Part shown: positions 24,401 to 33,866 of the stretch, piece after piece
How positions within the stretch are numbered: the first letter of the stretch is position 1
Layout of the letters: each line of letters begins with the position of its first letter
NCBI GenBank assembly: GCA_029168955.1
Contig: JAPDOI010000876.1
Span: 1-64,000 of the forward strand
Direction: 5' to 3'
Length of the DNA: 64,000 nucleotides
From: Aplectana chamaeleonis
Lineage: Eukaryota; Nematoda; Chromadorea; Rhabditida; Cosmocercidae
The notes under the pieces: model-generated
Seen by the model: the letters and a program-made list of their open reading frames with translations, nothing else
What the model was told of the DNA's origin: nothing
Databases searched by the model: none
Made by a program: the position numbers and the translations under genes

Positions 24401-27400
24401 CGTAATCTCACATAGCTGACGAGAGCTGATTTTACGCCTAACTGGATTTATTGCCGATATGTGTTCAACAGATCATACCCGTTAACGGTTGATTGCTGTT
24501 GTGCCTACACAGTTCATGTGTAAATCAGTTGAGGAATGCATAGCGTGTTGGTAGTGTAATGGTAAAACTCTCGTCCAGAAAGCGACGCGATGCGGGTCAT
24601 GATTCCTGCCTGATACCTAAGTTTTGCATTCAACTCAGCAACCTTGTGATATCATGTTCTGGATATATATTTATTTATTACACAGGCAAGCCTATGTAGT
24701 CAAAAACAATGTTCTAAACGTCCGCGAAATACGATTGAACCATAGGGAGTTGAAAGCATGAAAACGATAAAAAACAACATAGCGGAACAGAAAAGAAAAG
24801 CGCATTGCTGCATTGATCAACCCAAAGAAAGGAATCATAAGCTATCCAGCCAGTCAGGAAGGGCTACTTGTACGATCAGCCAGCTCAAATTTTTCTCCAA
24901 TGAAATTTTTGAATGACGTAAAGTTGGAAGGAATGGAATGATTTCTATCAAGGTTCTCAAAAAATGGGTATAGTTCTGTTGATTAAAAAGTGACGCCTGC
25001 AGTTGAGGTTAGATATGTAATGGTGGAGTTTGATGGGGCCACCCCTAGTGGTTGACTCTCTCGTTGTCACAAGGTCCTCAGGTTTAAGACCGAAATCTAC
25101 GCCAAACAGGATATTGTATGCAAACTGCCGTGTATCAACAACCCGTGTTCAAAATTTCTTACGTGGCTCAGAGATTTACAGGAAATTACCAAAAGTGGGA
25201 GTTTTTATAGCTGTGCGAAGAGAAAAGCGGTACCCAGATAGCCATTTTTAGGGTATCCAGAGAACTTGTTTCAGGTTTAGCTAAAAACATTTTTCTAGGG
25301 GTGGTTTTGGGTGCCGATTCAAATCTGAGGCCCATCTGTCAATTTTCCTGGAATTTCGGCTGATTTGGTCCACAGCTTCCCAAACGGGGGAATTTGCCCG
25401 GCGAACTCTACGATTTTTTTACGATTCTTGCGAACAACAACTATCTTACGATTTCCTGAATGCTACCATAAAACAGTACCAAAACTTCTCCCCAAAGGTT
25501 ATTTAGGCTGCTTAACACAAATCTGTAGTCCGTTTGTCGATTTTCCTTGGATTACGACATGTAAAGGTGGGTATACGGTAGTCTGGCCGAAGTCTCAGAT
25601 TTGGCTCAAAATTTCTTTTTAGGTGTTATCTGGAACGCTGAACACGACTAGAAGTCTATTTGTCGCTTTCCGAAATATAAAGATAGGTGATGTCTGTCAA
25701 AAGGCATGCCTACCGTAACCCACACAACTCCCAAATCTAGCGACAGAGAGACTCCAGCTTCGGGTTCAGCGTCCTATATAACCTACATTCGAACGTTTCG
25801 AGCCGAATCGAAAAACAAATCCCCTGAATACCCCAATAATTCAGACTTTTTCGCGAAGCAATGAAAATGCCTTTTTTTGCAATCCCCGGAGCCATTTAGA
25901 GAATTCCGAGCAGTGATCGTTCATGTACTGTCAAAAACTGCAACAATGCGTCGGCGAGGGGGTAAATTGGTTTCTAGTGAGTGTTTCGCAAAATGCAGGC
26001 TTTGAAGATAAACAGATTTGATGCGACTGGCCAGATTTGCACAGACTCCATGCGCCCCAGCACTACCTGGTCCACCCAGCCAAGGCCATTTTTTCCAATT
26101 CTGCATAATACACTAGTACCATCTGCATTACGTTCGTAGGTACACTGCAAACTGCCATTGACATGTTGCTAGTGACGATTTTCGGTGTCTTACCCAGTCA
26201 GAAACTGCGATACTGCGCTCAAATCTGACAATTATAGGGGGTTCCCATGGAAGCGAGGCGTTTGGCCATCAAATTTTGGACAGCTTCTACATTATGATGT
26301 AACATTGGCATGAAATCTATTAAGACCTTGCAATCCCCGTTGGAGACTGACGCAAACTCGGTGCACGTATGTTATACCATATGACACCTAGTTTGCGCCC
26401 ACCTTCAATAGGGAGCACACAATATCAGCGCGATCCGTGCAGACTGCATATAACCATTCTGTATTAGATTATCGCCCTCACCGCAGCAGCAACTCTTCGG
26501 GGGAGAACGGAGAGGATTAAGGGCGAAACGTTACTTCGAGTGGCTGGAAACTCGCCAAGAACGAAAATCTGACGTAAATTGCTGTCCGCACTATGATGTT
26601 AAGGACTGCTTTGATTTATGAACTCTAGAAGAATAGGGCAGCCACAGACCGAAGGTACGTGAAGAGGGTAGGTTGGTGCCAGTTCCATTACTCAATACAA
26701 TGACCCGGCCGGCTGCCCACGTCGCTTAGGTCATTGTTATATCCCACGACAGACCTGTCGCGGTCGCAGAACACTGCGACGACGCTGTCGCTGAGGGTCA
26801 AACGTAACTGTCGCCCAGGCCAAAGAAACACCCGGCACGATACTGGATTTGGCTGGGTCGCTCGTTGCCGTCGCTTATGGGGCAACCTACAACATGCTTA
26901 GTGGAAATACGCAGCCGCACTACCGCCTATTTCGTTGCCGTGAACTGTACTTCGAAAACTTTTCCACCAAGGGAAGGTCGTAACGCCGCCGAGGTTGGTC
27001 ACAACCCATCGCTAGACATTGTGTAAGGGCCAGCTAAACCACTGATGCGCTTGACACTGCACCAGAGGTGGCACCAGAGCGCGGATAAGTAGATTTTTGA
27101 GAGATTGGAGAGGTTCTCAAGAGTGCGAAACTCCTGCAATGTTTCTTTAAACCGAAAACTGCACGTCCTCACGTTTTCACATAGGAAAGCGATCACTGAC
27201 TGATCCCAGCGCAAACTGGAGTTTCAAAAATGGCTCGTTGAGTAATGTGGGTGAGAAGAAATTACACAATTCAAAGTCGTTAAATTTCCTTATTGCTCCT
27301 AGGTAAACCGAAAACTATGAACAATCAAATTTCTCTGAATTTTAGAATATTGAACATTTTTAGCCCAAACTTTGGACGCTATCTTAGCGGGGGGGGGCAC

Positions 27401-30400
27401 TCAGGTTCCGTCCATAGCAGACGACAAGCGGCAGGCGCCAGCGACCAGCGGCAGGCGTCATACCGTGTTCAAAACGTTGGCGCATCACGCTCGGCGGCTG
27501 GCGCAATCAACGTGCCCGAGGACGGCACGGGGTTATCGATGGTATTGATATAATTAGTGACAGCCGCTACTGCCGCTTGCCTCCACCGTCAGCGACAGGC
27601 CGGCTGCAGTGGTCGCTGGGGAGTCGCTGAGTAGCGAGATCAATAACAAATGTTAAAGGTGCGAACCCCCAGCGTCACTTGGCGCTAGGTCGTCTGCCAT
27701 GGACGGAGCCTAAGGCGAGATGGACTTGGAGACGCCCGTAGCCAAGAGTGCTACCACAGCACCGCCCCCGCTAAGATACCACCCAAAATTGTTCTTCCCT
27801 TCGTCTCCTACACAAAATTCATAAGAGTATTGGTGCTATCGCACGGGGGGAGGCACCGTGGTATCGCACATGACCACGCCCATTTTTTCGTGCCGCAACG
27901 ACTCTCTTAATTTTGGCAGGGGAGGGAAACCCCGGGTAGGTGCTCAAATTCAGTGCGGCACGGTAAAATGAGCGTGACCAAGTGCATCGCGTCATAGTGC
28001 CCCCCCCCCCGCTTTGACAGCACCTTCAAATTTCCCCCACATGGAAAGCATTAAACAAATAAAGTCGAAAACTTTGGATAGGTGTTCAAACTTTGTTCAA
28101 GGGGGTTATCTGAGGCGCTGAACACGAATTTTAGTTTTATCTCGGACTTTTCGTAAAATTATGTTAGGAGCTCGATGACATTGCTTAGGGGTCGTTTAAA
28201 CTTCCGCCGCCGAGCGGCGCGGCGAGAAGTGTGGCGGCGCGGCGCGCCGCTCGAAAAATCGCGCCACTAGGATGTATAATCGAGCTGCGACGAACTGACG
28301 CGGCGAAGTCGCAGAATTACGCTAAGCACTGCCTGGAGTAGCTCTGAGATAGCACAAGGTCGACTGTAATGAGTGATTTTTTCTGGAAAAGAAACATTTA
28401 TAATCTTTTGCATCATAACACCGCACTCGAAAGCAGATAGTCTTCTAAGAATTTTTTTCTATAGAAAAATTATTTTAAGAGCAAAAAAAAAAGAACTCAC
28501 AACCCGGCAGACTCTAAACAACTTCCAGGACCTCGGAAGAAAATTTAGCGATCAATCAGAGGAACCAAGCTGAGAATGTATATGAAATATCAGCAAAAAA
28601 AAGCATGTGATGTTAAAGAGGATCGCACGCGGCCGCCGCGCCGCCTCCCCTCCCCGGGCGGCGGCCGCGTGCGGCGCCGTTGGAAGATTTCGAGCAGAAA
28701 AACTCTAAACGCCTCGCGGCGCCGCTTGATCGATACGGCTGTATTGCATCTCGCCGCGTTGCGGCGGAAGTATAAACGACCCCTTACTCGCGTGCGCGCG
28801 CGTCACGATCCGGTAAATGTCGCGCGCGGCGAAGATCCGCAATCCATGGAAGAGTATACAGCTCTTCATCTGAGAAAACGCTTTCCTCTAGCGACATGAA
28901 TCGAACACAGGAAGGTTCATAATGCTACAGGAGATGCCACTTCAATTCATTTCACCCAAATGCGAGTGTCGAGTCGCCGCCCATTTCGCCTCGCGCGACG
29001 CAGCACGCACGGTTGGGCATTGTCCGCTTCCCAGAATGGGTGCACTCGAAGCTAATCATCACGGCGGCTGCGGGGGGTGTAACTCATATTTTTCCTTATT
29101 TGCGTGCACCTAAATCCGTCCAAATGCGCGAATGTGTTCTGGATTTAGCCTAACCTTCCTGAAAACAGGGGCATGACTTGGGTCGTTTCTCAAGGAAATC
29201 GGTTGAGTTGTGTTCTTGAGAGGTGACGATCAACTCGTCCTCCGCGTCCCTTTTACAGCACGGATATGCAACCAAAGTTGGTATTTCCTTTTCTTTTCTC
29301 AGACTCTGCGGGGGGGGGGCAAGCGCCGGACAATAGAGCCCGTTTTCGACTTGGGGGAGCGACAGCGCAGGCCTCCCCCGAGGGGGGGGCTTCAAGGGAG
29401 GCCCCTGCTCTCCTCCGGCGCTTGCCCCCTCCGAGAGGAAGAGAGGGAAAAGATGGGAAGAAGTCGTAGAAGGTAGTTTACGACAATAGAGGCCAGAGAA
29501 GGCATCTATCACGTGTTCGACCGGTATAAAAGGCGCCTCACCTCATGGAGAGCCGCATTCGGCCCAACAGGGCCGGCCCTGGACGGCGACTTCGAGTCAC
29601 TGTCAGAAAGGGATATTTTTGGAGGAAAGCGGAGACGCTTTCCGGGGGGGGAGGGTGACGTCACTGCTCCGGAGCCGTGACTTCATGGCTCCGGGGCAGT
29701 GATGGGGGGGGGGGCTTCAAGGCAGTGACAGGGGGGCTTCAGGGCAGTCACAGAGGGCTTCAGGGCAGTCACAGAGGGGCTTCAGGGCAGTGACAGGGGG
29801 CTTCAGGGCAGTCACAGAGGGCTTCAGGGCAGTCACAGAGGGGCTTCAGGGCAGTGACGGGGGCTCCTATCAAGCCAAATTGTCACTCCGGCGGTAGCCC
29901 CCCGATTGGGGGGGGCAAGCGCCGGTGCCCGGAGGGTTGCCCCCCTGAAGAGCTGCGCTAGCCCCCTCCAGTGTCTGAGAAAGTAGTAAAGGGTTCCACG
30001 CGCACATGCAAGCATCACCCTCCCGGAGGTTTCAATACCTCTCCCCGAATGCCATGAGCACCCTGCACACATGGACGAGTTACACCCCGCAGCCGCCGTG
30101 ACGGTTAGCTGCGAGTAATGGGTGCTATGTGGGAAGGGGGGGAGGCACTGTTGTATGGCACTTGACCACGCCCATTTTTCCGTGCCGCAATGACTCTCCT
30201 GATTTTGACAGGGGAGGGAAACCCCGGTTAGGTGCTCAAATTTAGTGCGGCACAGTAAAATGGGCATGGCCAAGTCCATCACGCCATAGTGGCCCCCCTT
30301 CCCACATAGCACCCCAGAATGTACAAACTTCTTGAATCTTCAAAAAAATTTTTGTGGTTTTTGACCTATACCTAGGTGTACTAGGGAAATTCAATCGCCT

Positions 30401-30812
30401 TTTGATTCATTTTTTTAAAATCTCACCCACAACATTCAACAGACCAATTTTTGAAAAAATTCTACATTTTTGCCTCAAACCAGATTTTAGAACTTTGTGT
30501 TCATTCCCGACTTTTCTCCGATAATTTTGCAGTCGTTAAGCCTCAATTTGAAAAATTCTGCGCGTCTTTGGGTCAGTTGGGCGCAAAAATTAACGGCGAC
30601 GCGTGATGGAGCGCAATGTCCGCAACCACACAATTTGCTTTTTGTTAAAAAAAAGTAATGTTCAGACTCACACTAGCCGGAAAACCGCCGACAAAAACTC
30701 TATGAGGAATCAGCTCGTAGGCAGGCGTCGGGATCACAGCTGTGGCACCAGTCGCATAGTAGAGTCCGGTCGACATGTCATATACAGGCGAGGATGCAAA
30801 CGATGGAATCAT
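18242..30812 (-). CDS. daz-1: DAZ-1-like RNA-binding protein gene (8 exons seen)
   Basis: Eight exons (30812-30672, 20852-20706, 20586-20505, 19334-19231, 19166-19055, 18992-18778, 18717-18595, 18478-18242) join in one frame with GT-AG introns and matching phases, giving about 386 residues from the first ATG seen. Residues 36-115 form one RNA recognition motif, with RNP2 VFVGGF (39-44) and RNP1 KGYGFITF (77-84). LEFKGRKLNLGPALRRM then follows as in DAZ/BOULE proteins. The rest is rich in P, Q, Y and S with no second domain. DAZ proteins bind 3' UTRs of germline mRNAs; in C. elegans daz-1 is needed for oogenesis. The family call is firm, the function is inferred from it. The ATG lies directly after a TTGCAG acceptor, so it could be an SL trans-splice site or an internal exon with more exons upstream. 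The odd feature is the 9.8 kb intron inside the RRM. Confidence 0.88.
18595..18717 (-). CDS. daz-1: daz-1 exon
   Basis: 41 codons between acceptor GATCTTCAG and donor GTAGGT, phase 0 at both ends. S, P, Q and G rich, ending HGMQYQQ. Confidence 0.85.
18778..18992 (-). CDS. daz-1: daz-1 exon, P/Q/A-rich
   Basis: 215 nt between acceptor CTGTTGTAG and donor GTGAGT, phase 1 to phase 0. Composition is dominated by A, P, Q and V, with VQQQPQACIQYPVYLQHQ near its end. Confidence 0.85.
19055..19166 (-). CDS. daz-1: daz-1 exon
   Basis: 112 nt between acceptor GTTTTCAG and donor GTGGAC, phase 0 to phase 1, beginning AYVYTPGSPVPQ. Read through without splicing it would stop in a few codons, while splicing the 62-nt intron restores a long frame. 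Confidence 0.82.
19231..19334 (-). CDS. daz-1: daz-1 exon, DAZ-repeat-like region
   Basis: 104 nt between acceptor CCTTTCAG and donor GTGAAC. It completes the phase-1 codon and encodes a Y/P/Q/T-rich stretch beginning DYAIATPTGLVQ. It resembles the Tyr/Gln-rich DAZ region, but no full 24-residue DAZ repeat can be assigned. Confidence 0.85.
19878..20305. mobile_element. foldback element in daz-1 intron
   Basis: The left arm has GAAGCACCTGGGTAGATCAA and CAGCCCAAACTTTGTCCAAG; the right arm has the inverted TTTATCTACCCAGGTGCATT and AAACAAAGTTTGGGATGG. Related solo arms occur at 27300-27375, 28075-28135, 55780-55860 and 56830-56860. Confidence 0.7.
20461..20490. repeat. AGGCAGTG-family terminus inside daz-1 intron
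   Basis: CCATCGTGAACACCGTCTTC matches the CATCGTGAACACTGCCTT terminus of the TTAA-flanked elements. It lies about 15 bases inside the intron from the splice donor of the preceding exon. Confidence 0.5.
20505..20586 (-). CDS. daz-1: daz-1 exon, end of RRM
   Basis: 82 nt after acceptor GTGTTTCAG, donor GTGGGT, leaving phase 1. It encodes the last RRM strand and the characteristic KLNLGPALRR tail. Confidence 0.9.
20706..20852 (-). CDS. daz-1: daz-1 exon with RNP1
   Basis: 49 codons, phase 0 at both ends, acceptor TTTCAG and donor GTTAGT. It encodes most of the RRM, including KGYGFITF. The conserved start TTELELREHFEQFF and the helix DSDDEADTVRGM are typical of DAZ/BOULE RRMs. Confidence 0.92.
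21968..22193. mobile_element. inverted-repeat element with AATGGTATACTTTTG ends, copy 1
   Basis: AATGGTATACTTTTGCGACA at the left, CGACAATGTATACCATT at the right. The interior carries many GTCGCTCTGCACAGCGACA-like palindromes. Relatives are at 22196-22484 and 38696-39236. Confidence 0.75.
22196..22484. mobile_element. GGTATAC-type element, copy 2 (empty-site reference)
   Basis: CCGTATACGATTGTGACACA at the left and GCGGCAAAGTATATCATACC at the right. It runs through GATTTGTGCTAGACCGCATG without interruption, whereas the copy at 38696 has a 253-bp palindrome inserted at that TA. Confidence 0.7.
23000..23413. mobile_element. foldback element, ~190-bp arms
   Basis: GTTCTAACGCGACGCGCCCG at the left and CGCGCGCGTCGCGTTAGAAC at the right. 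Inside, GCGCGTTTACCATGAGCTCA is mirrored by TGAGCTTATGGTAAACGCG. Confidence 0.8.
23448..23701. mobile_element. inverted-repeat element, CAGGGTTGAGCAG family
   Basis: CAGGCTTGAGCAGGCTGTTG at the left and CGTAACGCTGCTCAACCC at the right. The marker phrase CGGAGCTACGACCCCC is the inverse of that in 2615-2878. Confidence 0.65.
23702..24545. other. intron sequence, nothing recognised
   Basis: Lies in the daz-1 intron. Overlapping short frames on both strands occur without coding support. Confidence 0.4.
24546..24618 (+). other. tRNA-like sequence (pseudo-tRNA or SINE head)
   Basis: TTGGTAGTGTAATGGTAAAA resembles a tRNA D-arm/A box, and GCGGGTCATGATTCCTGC 45 bases later resembles a T-arm/B box with one extra base in the loop. 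No good acceptor stem could be drawn. It may be a decayed tRNA gene or the head of a SINE. Confidence 0.3.
24620..27379. other. intron sequence with old diverged repeats
   Basis: Around 25300-25680 the phrase family CTGAACACGA...TCTATTTGTCG recurs at irregular spacing, with relatives at 20035, 28120 and 43400. From 26730 to 26900 there are GTCGCTG-rich palindromes similar to the GGTATAC elements. No gene was recognised. Confidence 0.4.
27380..27778. mobile_element. inverted-repeat element with TATCTTAGCGGGGG ends
   Basis: TATCTTAGCGGGGGGGGGC at the left and GCCCCCGCTAAGATA at the right. Just inside, GGTTCCGTCCATAGCAGACG is mirrored by CGTCTGCCATGGACGGAGCC. Interior copies of GCGGCAGGCG are tandem-like. 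Confidence 0.8.
27832..28015. mobile_element. GGTGCTAT element, copy 1
   Basis: Shares CATGACCACGCCCATTTTTT, AGGGGAGGGAAACCCCGG and TAGGTGCTCAAATT with 30119-30315. The G-run at the left and C-run at the right form the ends. Confidence 0.7.
28188..28783. mobile_element. GC-rich inverted-repeat element, GGGGTCGTTTA ends
   Basis: GGGGTCGTTTAAACTTCCGC at the left and GCGGAAGTATAAACGACCCC at the right. The ends are embedded in CGCCGAGCGGCGCGGCG-type palindromes. The AT-rich interior includes a short open frame that is not supported as a gene. Relatives: 56437-56576 and the tandem array at 49013. Confidence 0.8.
29300..29480. repeat. G/C-rich inverted repeat with GGGGCAAGCGCCGG
   Basis: GGGGGGGGGGCAAGCGCCGG at 29309 is mirrored by CCGGCGCTTGCCCCC at 29417-29431. 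GCCTCCCCCGAGG lies between. GGGGGGCAAGCGCCGG recurs at 29909. The G-runs could form quadruplexes. Confidence 0.55.
29704..29866 (+). repeat. 21-22 bp tandem repeat (GGGCTTCAGGGCAGTCACAGA)
   Basis: About seven head-to-tail units of GGGCTTCAGGGCAGTCACAGA, alternating with a variant ending GTGACAGG. A G-run of ten precedes the array, in which nearly every unit carries GGGG or GGGGG. Confidence 0.85.
30119..30315. mobile_element. GGGTGCTATGTGGGA element, copy 2
   Basis: GGGTGCTATGTGGGAAGGGG at the left and CCCTTCCCACATAGCACCC at the right are inverted. The interior matches 27832-28015. It lies about 350 bp inside the large intron from the daz-1 exon at 30672. Confidence 0.85.
30672..30812 (-). 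CDS. daz-1: daz-1 exon with RNP2 (first exon seen)
   Basis: 47 codons, phase 0 to phase 0, from ATG after the acceptor AAATTGCAG to the donor GTGAGT. It ends with PHRVFVGGFPAS, the first strand of the RRM. The sequence continues without gap into TTELELREHF of the next exon, 9.8 kb away. Confidence 0.88.
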
Positions 30813-31628
30813 CTGCAATTTCTGTGATCTGAACCCGGTAATCAATCAATAATATTGATGTGTGGGCAGAGACCCACCTCAACAGAAAGACACACACACA
30901 GGGAGGAAACAGTCGTGTGTCACAATCGACGCGAACTGCAAAAGGCTGCTTTGTGCGCAGAACAGGGGAAAAAAGAGAATAACTGAAATGGACGGTGATT
31001 AGAAAATGATGAGGATTGATAAGAAGAAAGGTTGATGATAAGGAAGAAGAGAGAGAAAGAGAGGGAGGAATCGGGAAAGCAACCGCACAGTGCGTTGGGC
31101 TGGGTTCGAATGAGCCCCTTCGCCGGAATCACCGTCTACGTTGACGTTTGATCTATGCAGGTCGATGAACGTGTGCAGGGCAGTTTGAGCTCAAAATGAA
31201 GTCTCAATCGCCAGATGACGTCACAATGAGGGTGAAGACATGTGGGATGACTGTCATGAGTGTCCTGCGGCTGTCAGGTAGGTTAGGTAGATCAATGACG
31301 GGAGATATCCTGGATTACAGGGCTCTGCAGACGGCTGGTGGTCATCAACAGGGCGCCGAGGGTCACGGTGTATTCAGCGATCCATCGTCGTCGGCGGAAG
31401 CCATCCCGCTATCGATTTGATTTTTTCGAAGATTTTTAGGATCATTCATTATCCTCAAATTGCACTTTATTTACTAGTAGTTGTTTAAAAAATATCATAT
31501 TTGTATACTAATCAATTTCCTCTACAATATTGGTTTTCGATCGAAAACTTTTATGTTATGAGTATATATTTCTCAAAAATTTCAATAAATTTTTCTAGTG
31601 CCTGAAAACTCACTATTATTATTTGCTA
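30813..31628. other. upstream flank of daz-1, no further exon identified
   Basis: Possible promoter or first-intron region of the daz-1-like gene. I could not find another in-frame exon or a clear core promoter. It ends in AT-rich sequence. Confidence 0.35.
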
Positions 31629-31636
31629 CATTATTA

Positions 31637-31851
31637 GGTGCAGAACTAGTTGGGGGGGGGGCACCCAAGATCTATCCATAGAAATGAAAAGATTCATCCA
31701 TGAAAATGAAAATTTCTTTCGTTGTCAGATATTCGATAACGTTATTACTCGTAATTTCCTGAAAATTCCATGAAATTTGATCGATTTCTGAAAGCAGAAT
31801 CATTCATTTCTCACTTGAACTCTGAGTGCCCCCCCCAACTAGTTTTGCACC
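31637..31851. mobile_element. 215-bp inverted-repeat element with 8-bp target duplication
   Basis: GGTGCAGAACTAGTTGGGGG at the left and CCCCCAACTAGTTTTGCACC at the right are inverted. CATTATTA is repeated directly on both sides (31629-31636 and 31852-31859). The 8-bp duplication suggests a hAT-type mechanism. The interior has no coding capacity. Confidence 0.85.
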
Positions 31852-31859
31852 CATTATTA

Positions 31860-33181
31860 TTTATCATATTATAAAACCATTTATAATAATTGTAATTATT
31901 AATATTTATTTTTATTTATTTATTGGGATAATTTTTTGCTGTATCTAATTAATTTTTACCTTTACTATTTGTTTAATTGTCTTGATGGCGTAATATTTGT
32001 TCTAAAGTTGAGGGTGAATTGCGATTTCCGATGGTTTTGGGCCTTCCGATTTCCGAAAAAAGCATGCGGAAGAAATCGGAAATATTCAAGAGATTAGAAA
32101 TTTTTACACTTCTCCTTACCTAATCCCTAGGGAGCTGAATTCGGATGCGAGGTCCGTCTTCACTTTTCATCCAGCCAGGGTTGATTGTGTTTACATGAAA
32201 ATTTTGAGTAAAGAAGGATAAGTTCAAGTTTTTTTGGTACGCACAGTCACCAGGGGAAGGTTACCTAGTTCACTGAATGTATTTCCGATGGTTTTGGCGT
32301 TTCGATTTCCGAAATTGAGAAGGCCCTTCCGATTTCCGACTCCCGAAGTTCAGAAAAAACTCCGCTCATCCCTGGCGCCGACGTTTTGTATACCCTATGG
32401 ATTTGTCCCATGCAAGTTTGAAGGCCGTATGCAGCTATCTATTAGAGTACTGTGCTTCTCTGGGCCAAATTCCGGTCCGAAATTGCGTCTAGACACGCTT
32501 TGCGGCCGCACGCTCTCGAGTCGGAGGAGTTCCCAGCGTTGCAGTCGCCGATCTGGTGACTCTAGGCGGGTTTTGGAAACTGGAAACTAAAACAATTGAA
32601 GAAAACTGTATAAAAAAAACCACATTGAGTCGACTTTGGCGCTTGAAACTCGACCGACTCGAGCGCGTGCGGCCTCAAAGCGTGTCGAAACGCAATTGCG
32701 GACCGAAATTTGGTCCAGATAAGCACAATATATCAAACGAATAAATTTTTTTCGAATATTCGAATAAAAGAATAATTCGGAAAGTTGACTCTTTCGAATA
32801 GTCGAATAAACAAATTATTGGAAAAATCGACTTCTCCGAATATTCGAATAAACGAATTGTTCAAAAATTTGACTTATCCGAACAATCGAATAATTCGAAT
32901 ATTCGGCCAAAATCGCGAGTATTTGAACTAGAAAGGCGGAGCGAGTACGTATAATCGAACCCCCGTTTGCGGCTCCATCAACTTTCTTGACATTTTTGAT
33001 ATAGTATGGCATAGATCAAAGCTGTGCCAATGAACTTCCACGAACACGACATTCTACATTCATTATATAGCATGAAAGTATTCAAACTAAAAAAAATTCT
33101 GGAATATCGCTCGAATCTTTTCGGGACCTACTCGAGCAGACGGAAAACAGTATCGATTACATCCTCCCAGAAGTTCGGGGG
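31860..33181. other. AT-rich and palindromic repeats, no gene
   Basis: Contains TTTCCGATTTCCGA clusters (32020-32345) and a run of CGAATATTCGAATAA-type units (32745-32905) also seen at 39975-40150 and 42675-42740. No gene was recognised. Confidence 0.45.
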
Positions 33182-33290
33182 TGATGGTCGTAATGTATTC
33201 CAGCCGCAGGAGAGGCGGTGGAAACTCCGTGTTCTGTCCGATAACGCGCTCCGCTCATAGCCCGTTTCCTCACCTCTCTCACGGTTGGAG

Positions 33291-33403
33291 TACAGGCCAT
33301 AAAACGGCCAAAGTCTCACCGTCGACTGCGTACCACGTGCTGCGCGACCGCACGCGCGTGGTACGCAGTCGACGGTGAGACTTTGGCCGTTTTATGGCCT
33401 GTA
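33291..33403. mobile_element. TA-flanked near-perfect palindrome, short copy
   Basis: TACAGGCCATAAAACGGCC at the left and GGCCGTTTTATGGCCTGTA at the right, with arms of about 50 bp meeting at GCGCGACCGCACGCGCG. The longer relative is at 38940-39192. TA at both ends suggests a Tc1/mariner-type target. Confidence 0.85.
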
Positions 33404-33539
33404 CGCGAATACCAGGTTGTTCAATAAGTTTTGTCGTTCGATAACAAAAACACAATTTTATGGTTCAAAATACGCTTCATTGTTCATTATAATCTCCCTG
33501 AACATTAATACACTTAGGAAAATCAAAAAAAAATAAAAA

Positions 33540-33866
33540 TCATTGTTGTGAATCGACGCACAAAATCCACTTTATCCTTTTCAAAACGCTCCAAATGTTG
33601 CTGAGAAAGTCGCATTCGAATGTGTTTTTTTTCATTGTTAGCGAATGCGGCACCCATTGTGCACACAGCATTCTAAAACCCGAAATTTCTCCTAAAATAT
33701 GGCTTACACTGCCTAATGAGACGCTTAGAGCCTCTATCGGATTTCTCTCAGTCAATAGACGATCTTCCAAAACCACATCCTGTATTTTGGCTATGATTTC
33801 TGGTGTTGTTGCGGTTTTTGGACTTTCTTCACGAGGATCGTCTTCAAGGCTTGTACGACCACGTAT
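33540..33866 (-). pseudogene. mariner transposase, second HTH part
   Basis: Continues the transposase on the far side of the LINE: the linker TTPEIIAKIQDVVLEDR, then the second DNA-binding domain ending LCAQWVPHSLT. It stops soon after, and the DD34D catalytic domain is missing. The sequence resumes exactly at the GRT of the same codons duplicated at the other side. Confidence 0.9.
33854..33866. repeat. 13-bp target-site duplication, left
   Basis: TACGACCACGTAT, identical to 37207-37219. It brackets the LINE plus tRNA insert in the mariner coding sequence. Confidence 0.95.

Larger units (their letters stand above)
20853..30671 (-). other. daz-1: 9.8 kb intron of daz-1 inside the RRM
   Basis: Bounded by donor GTGAGT and acceptor TTGATTTCAG, it separates the RNP2 and RNP1 halves of the RRM. 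All other introns in the gene are 60 to 1170 bp. It holds foldbacks, the GGTATAC elements, G-rich elements, a GC-rich inverted repeat and a tandem repeat. No nested gene was recognised in it. Confidence 0.85.

Noticed and set aside
28576..28899. Basic 107-codon frame
   Set aside because: It lies across the GC-rich terminus of the inverted-repeat element 28188-28783; its arginine richness reflects GC-rich repeat sequence.
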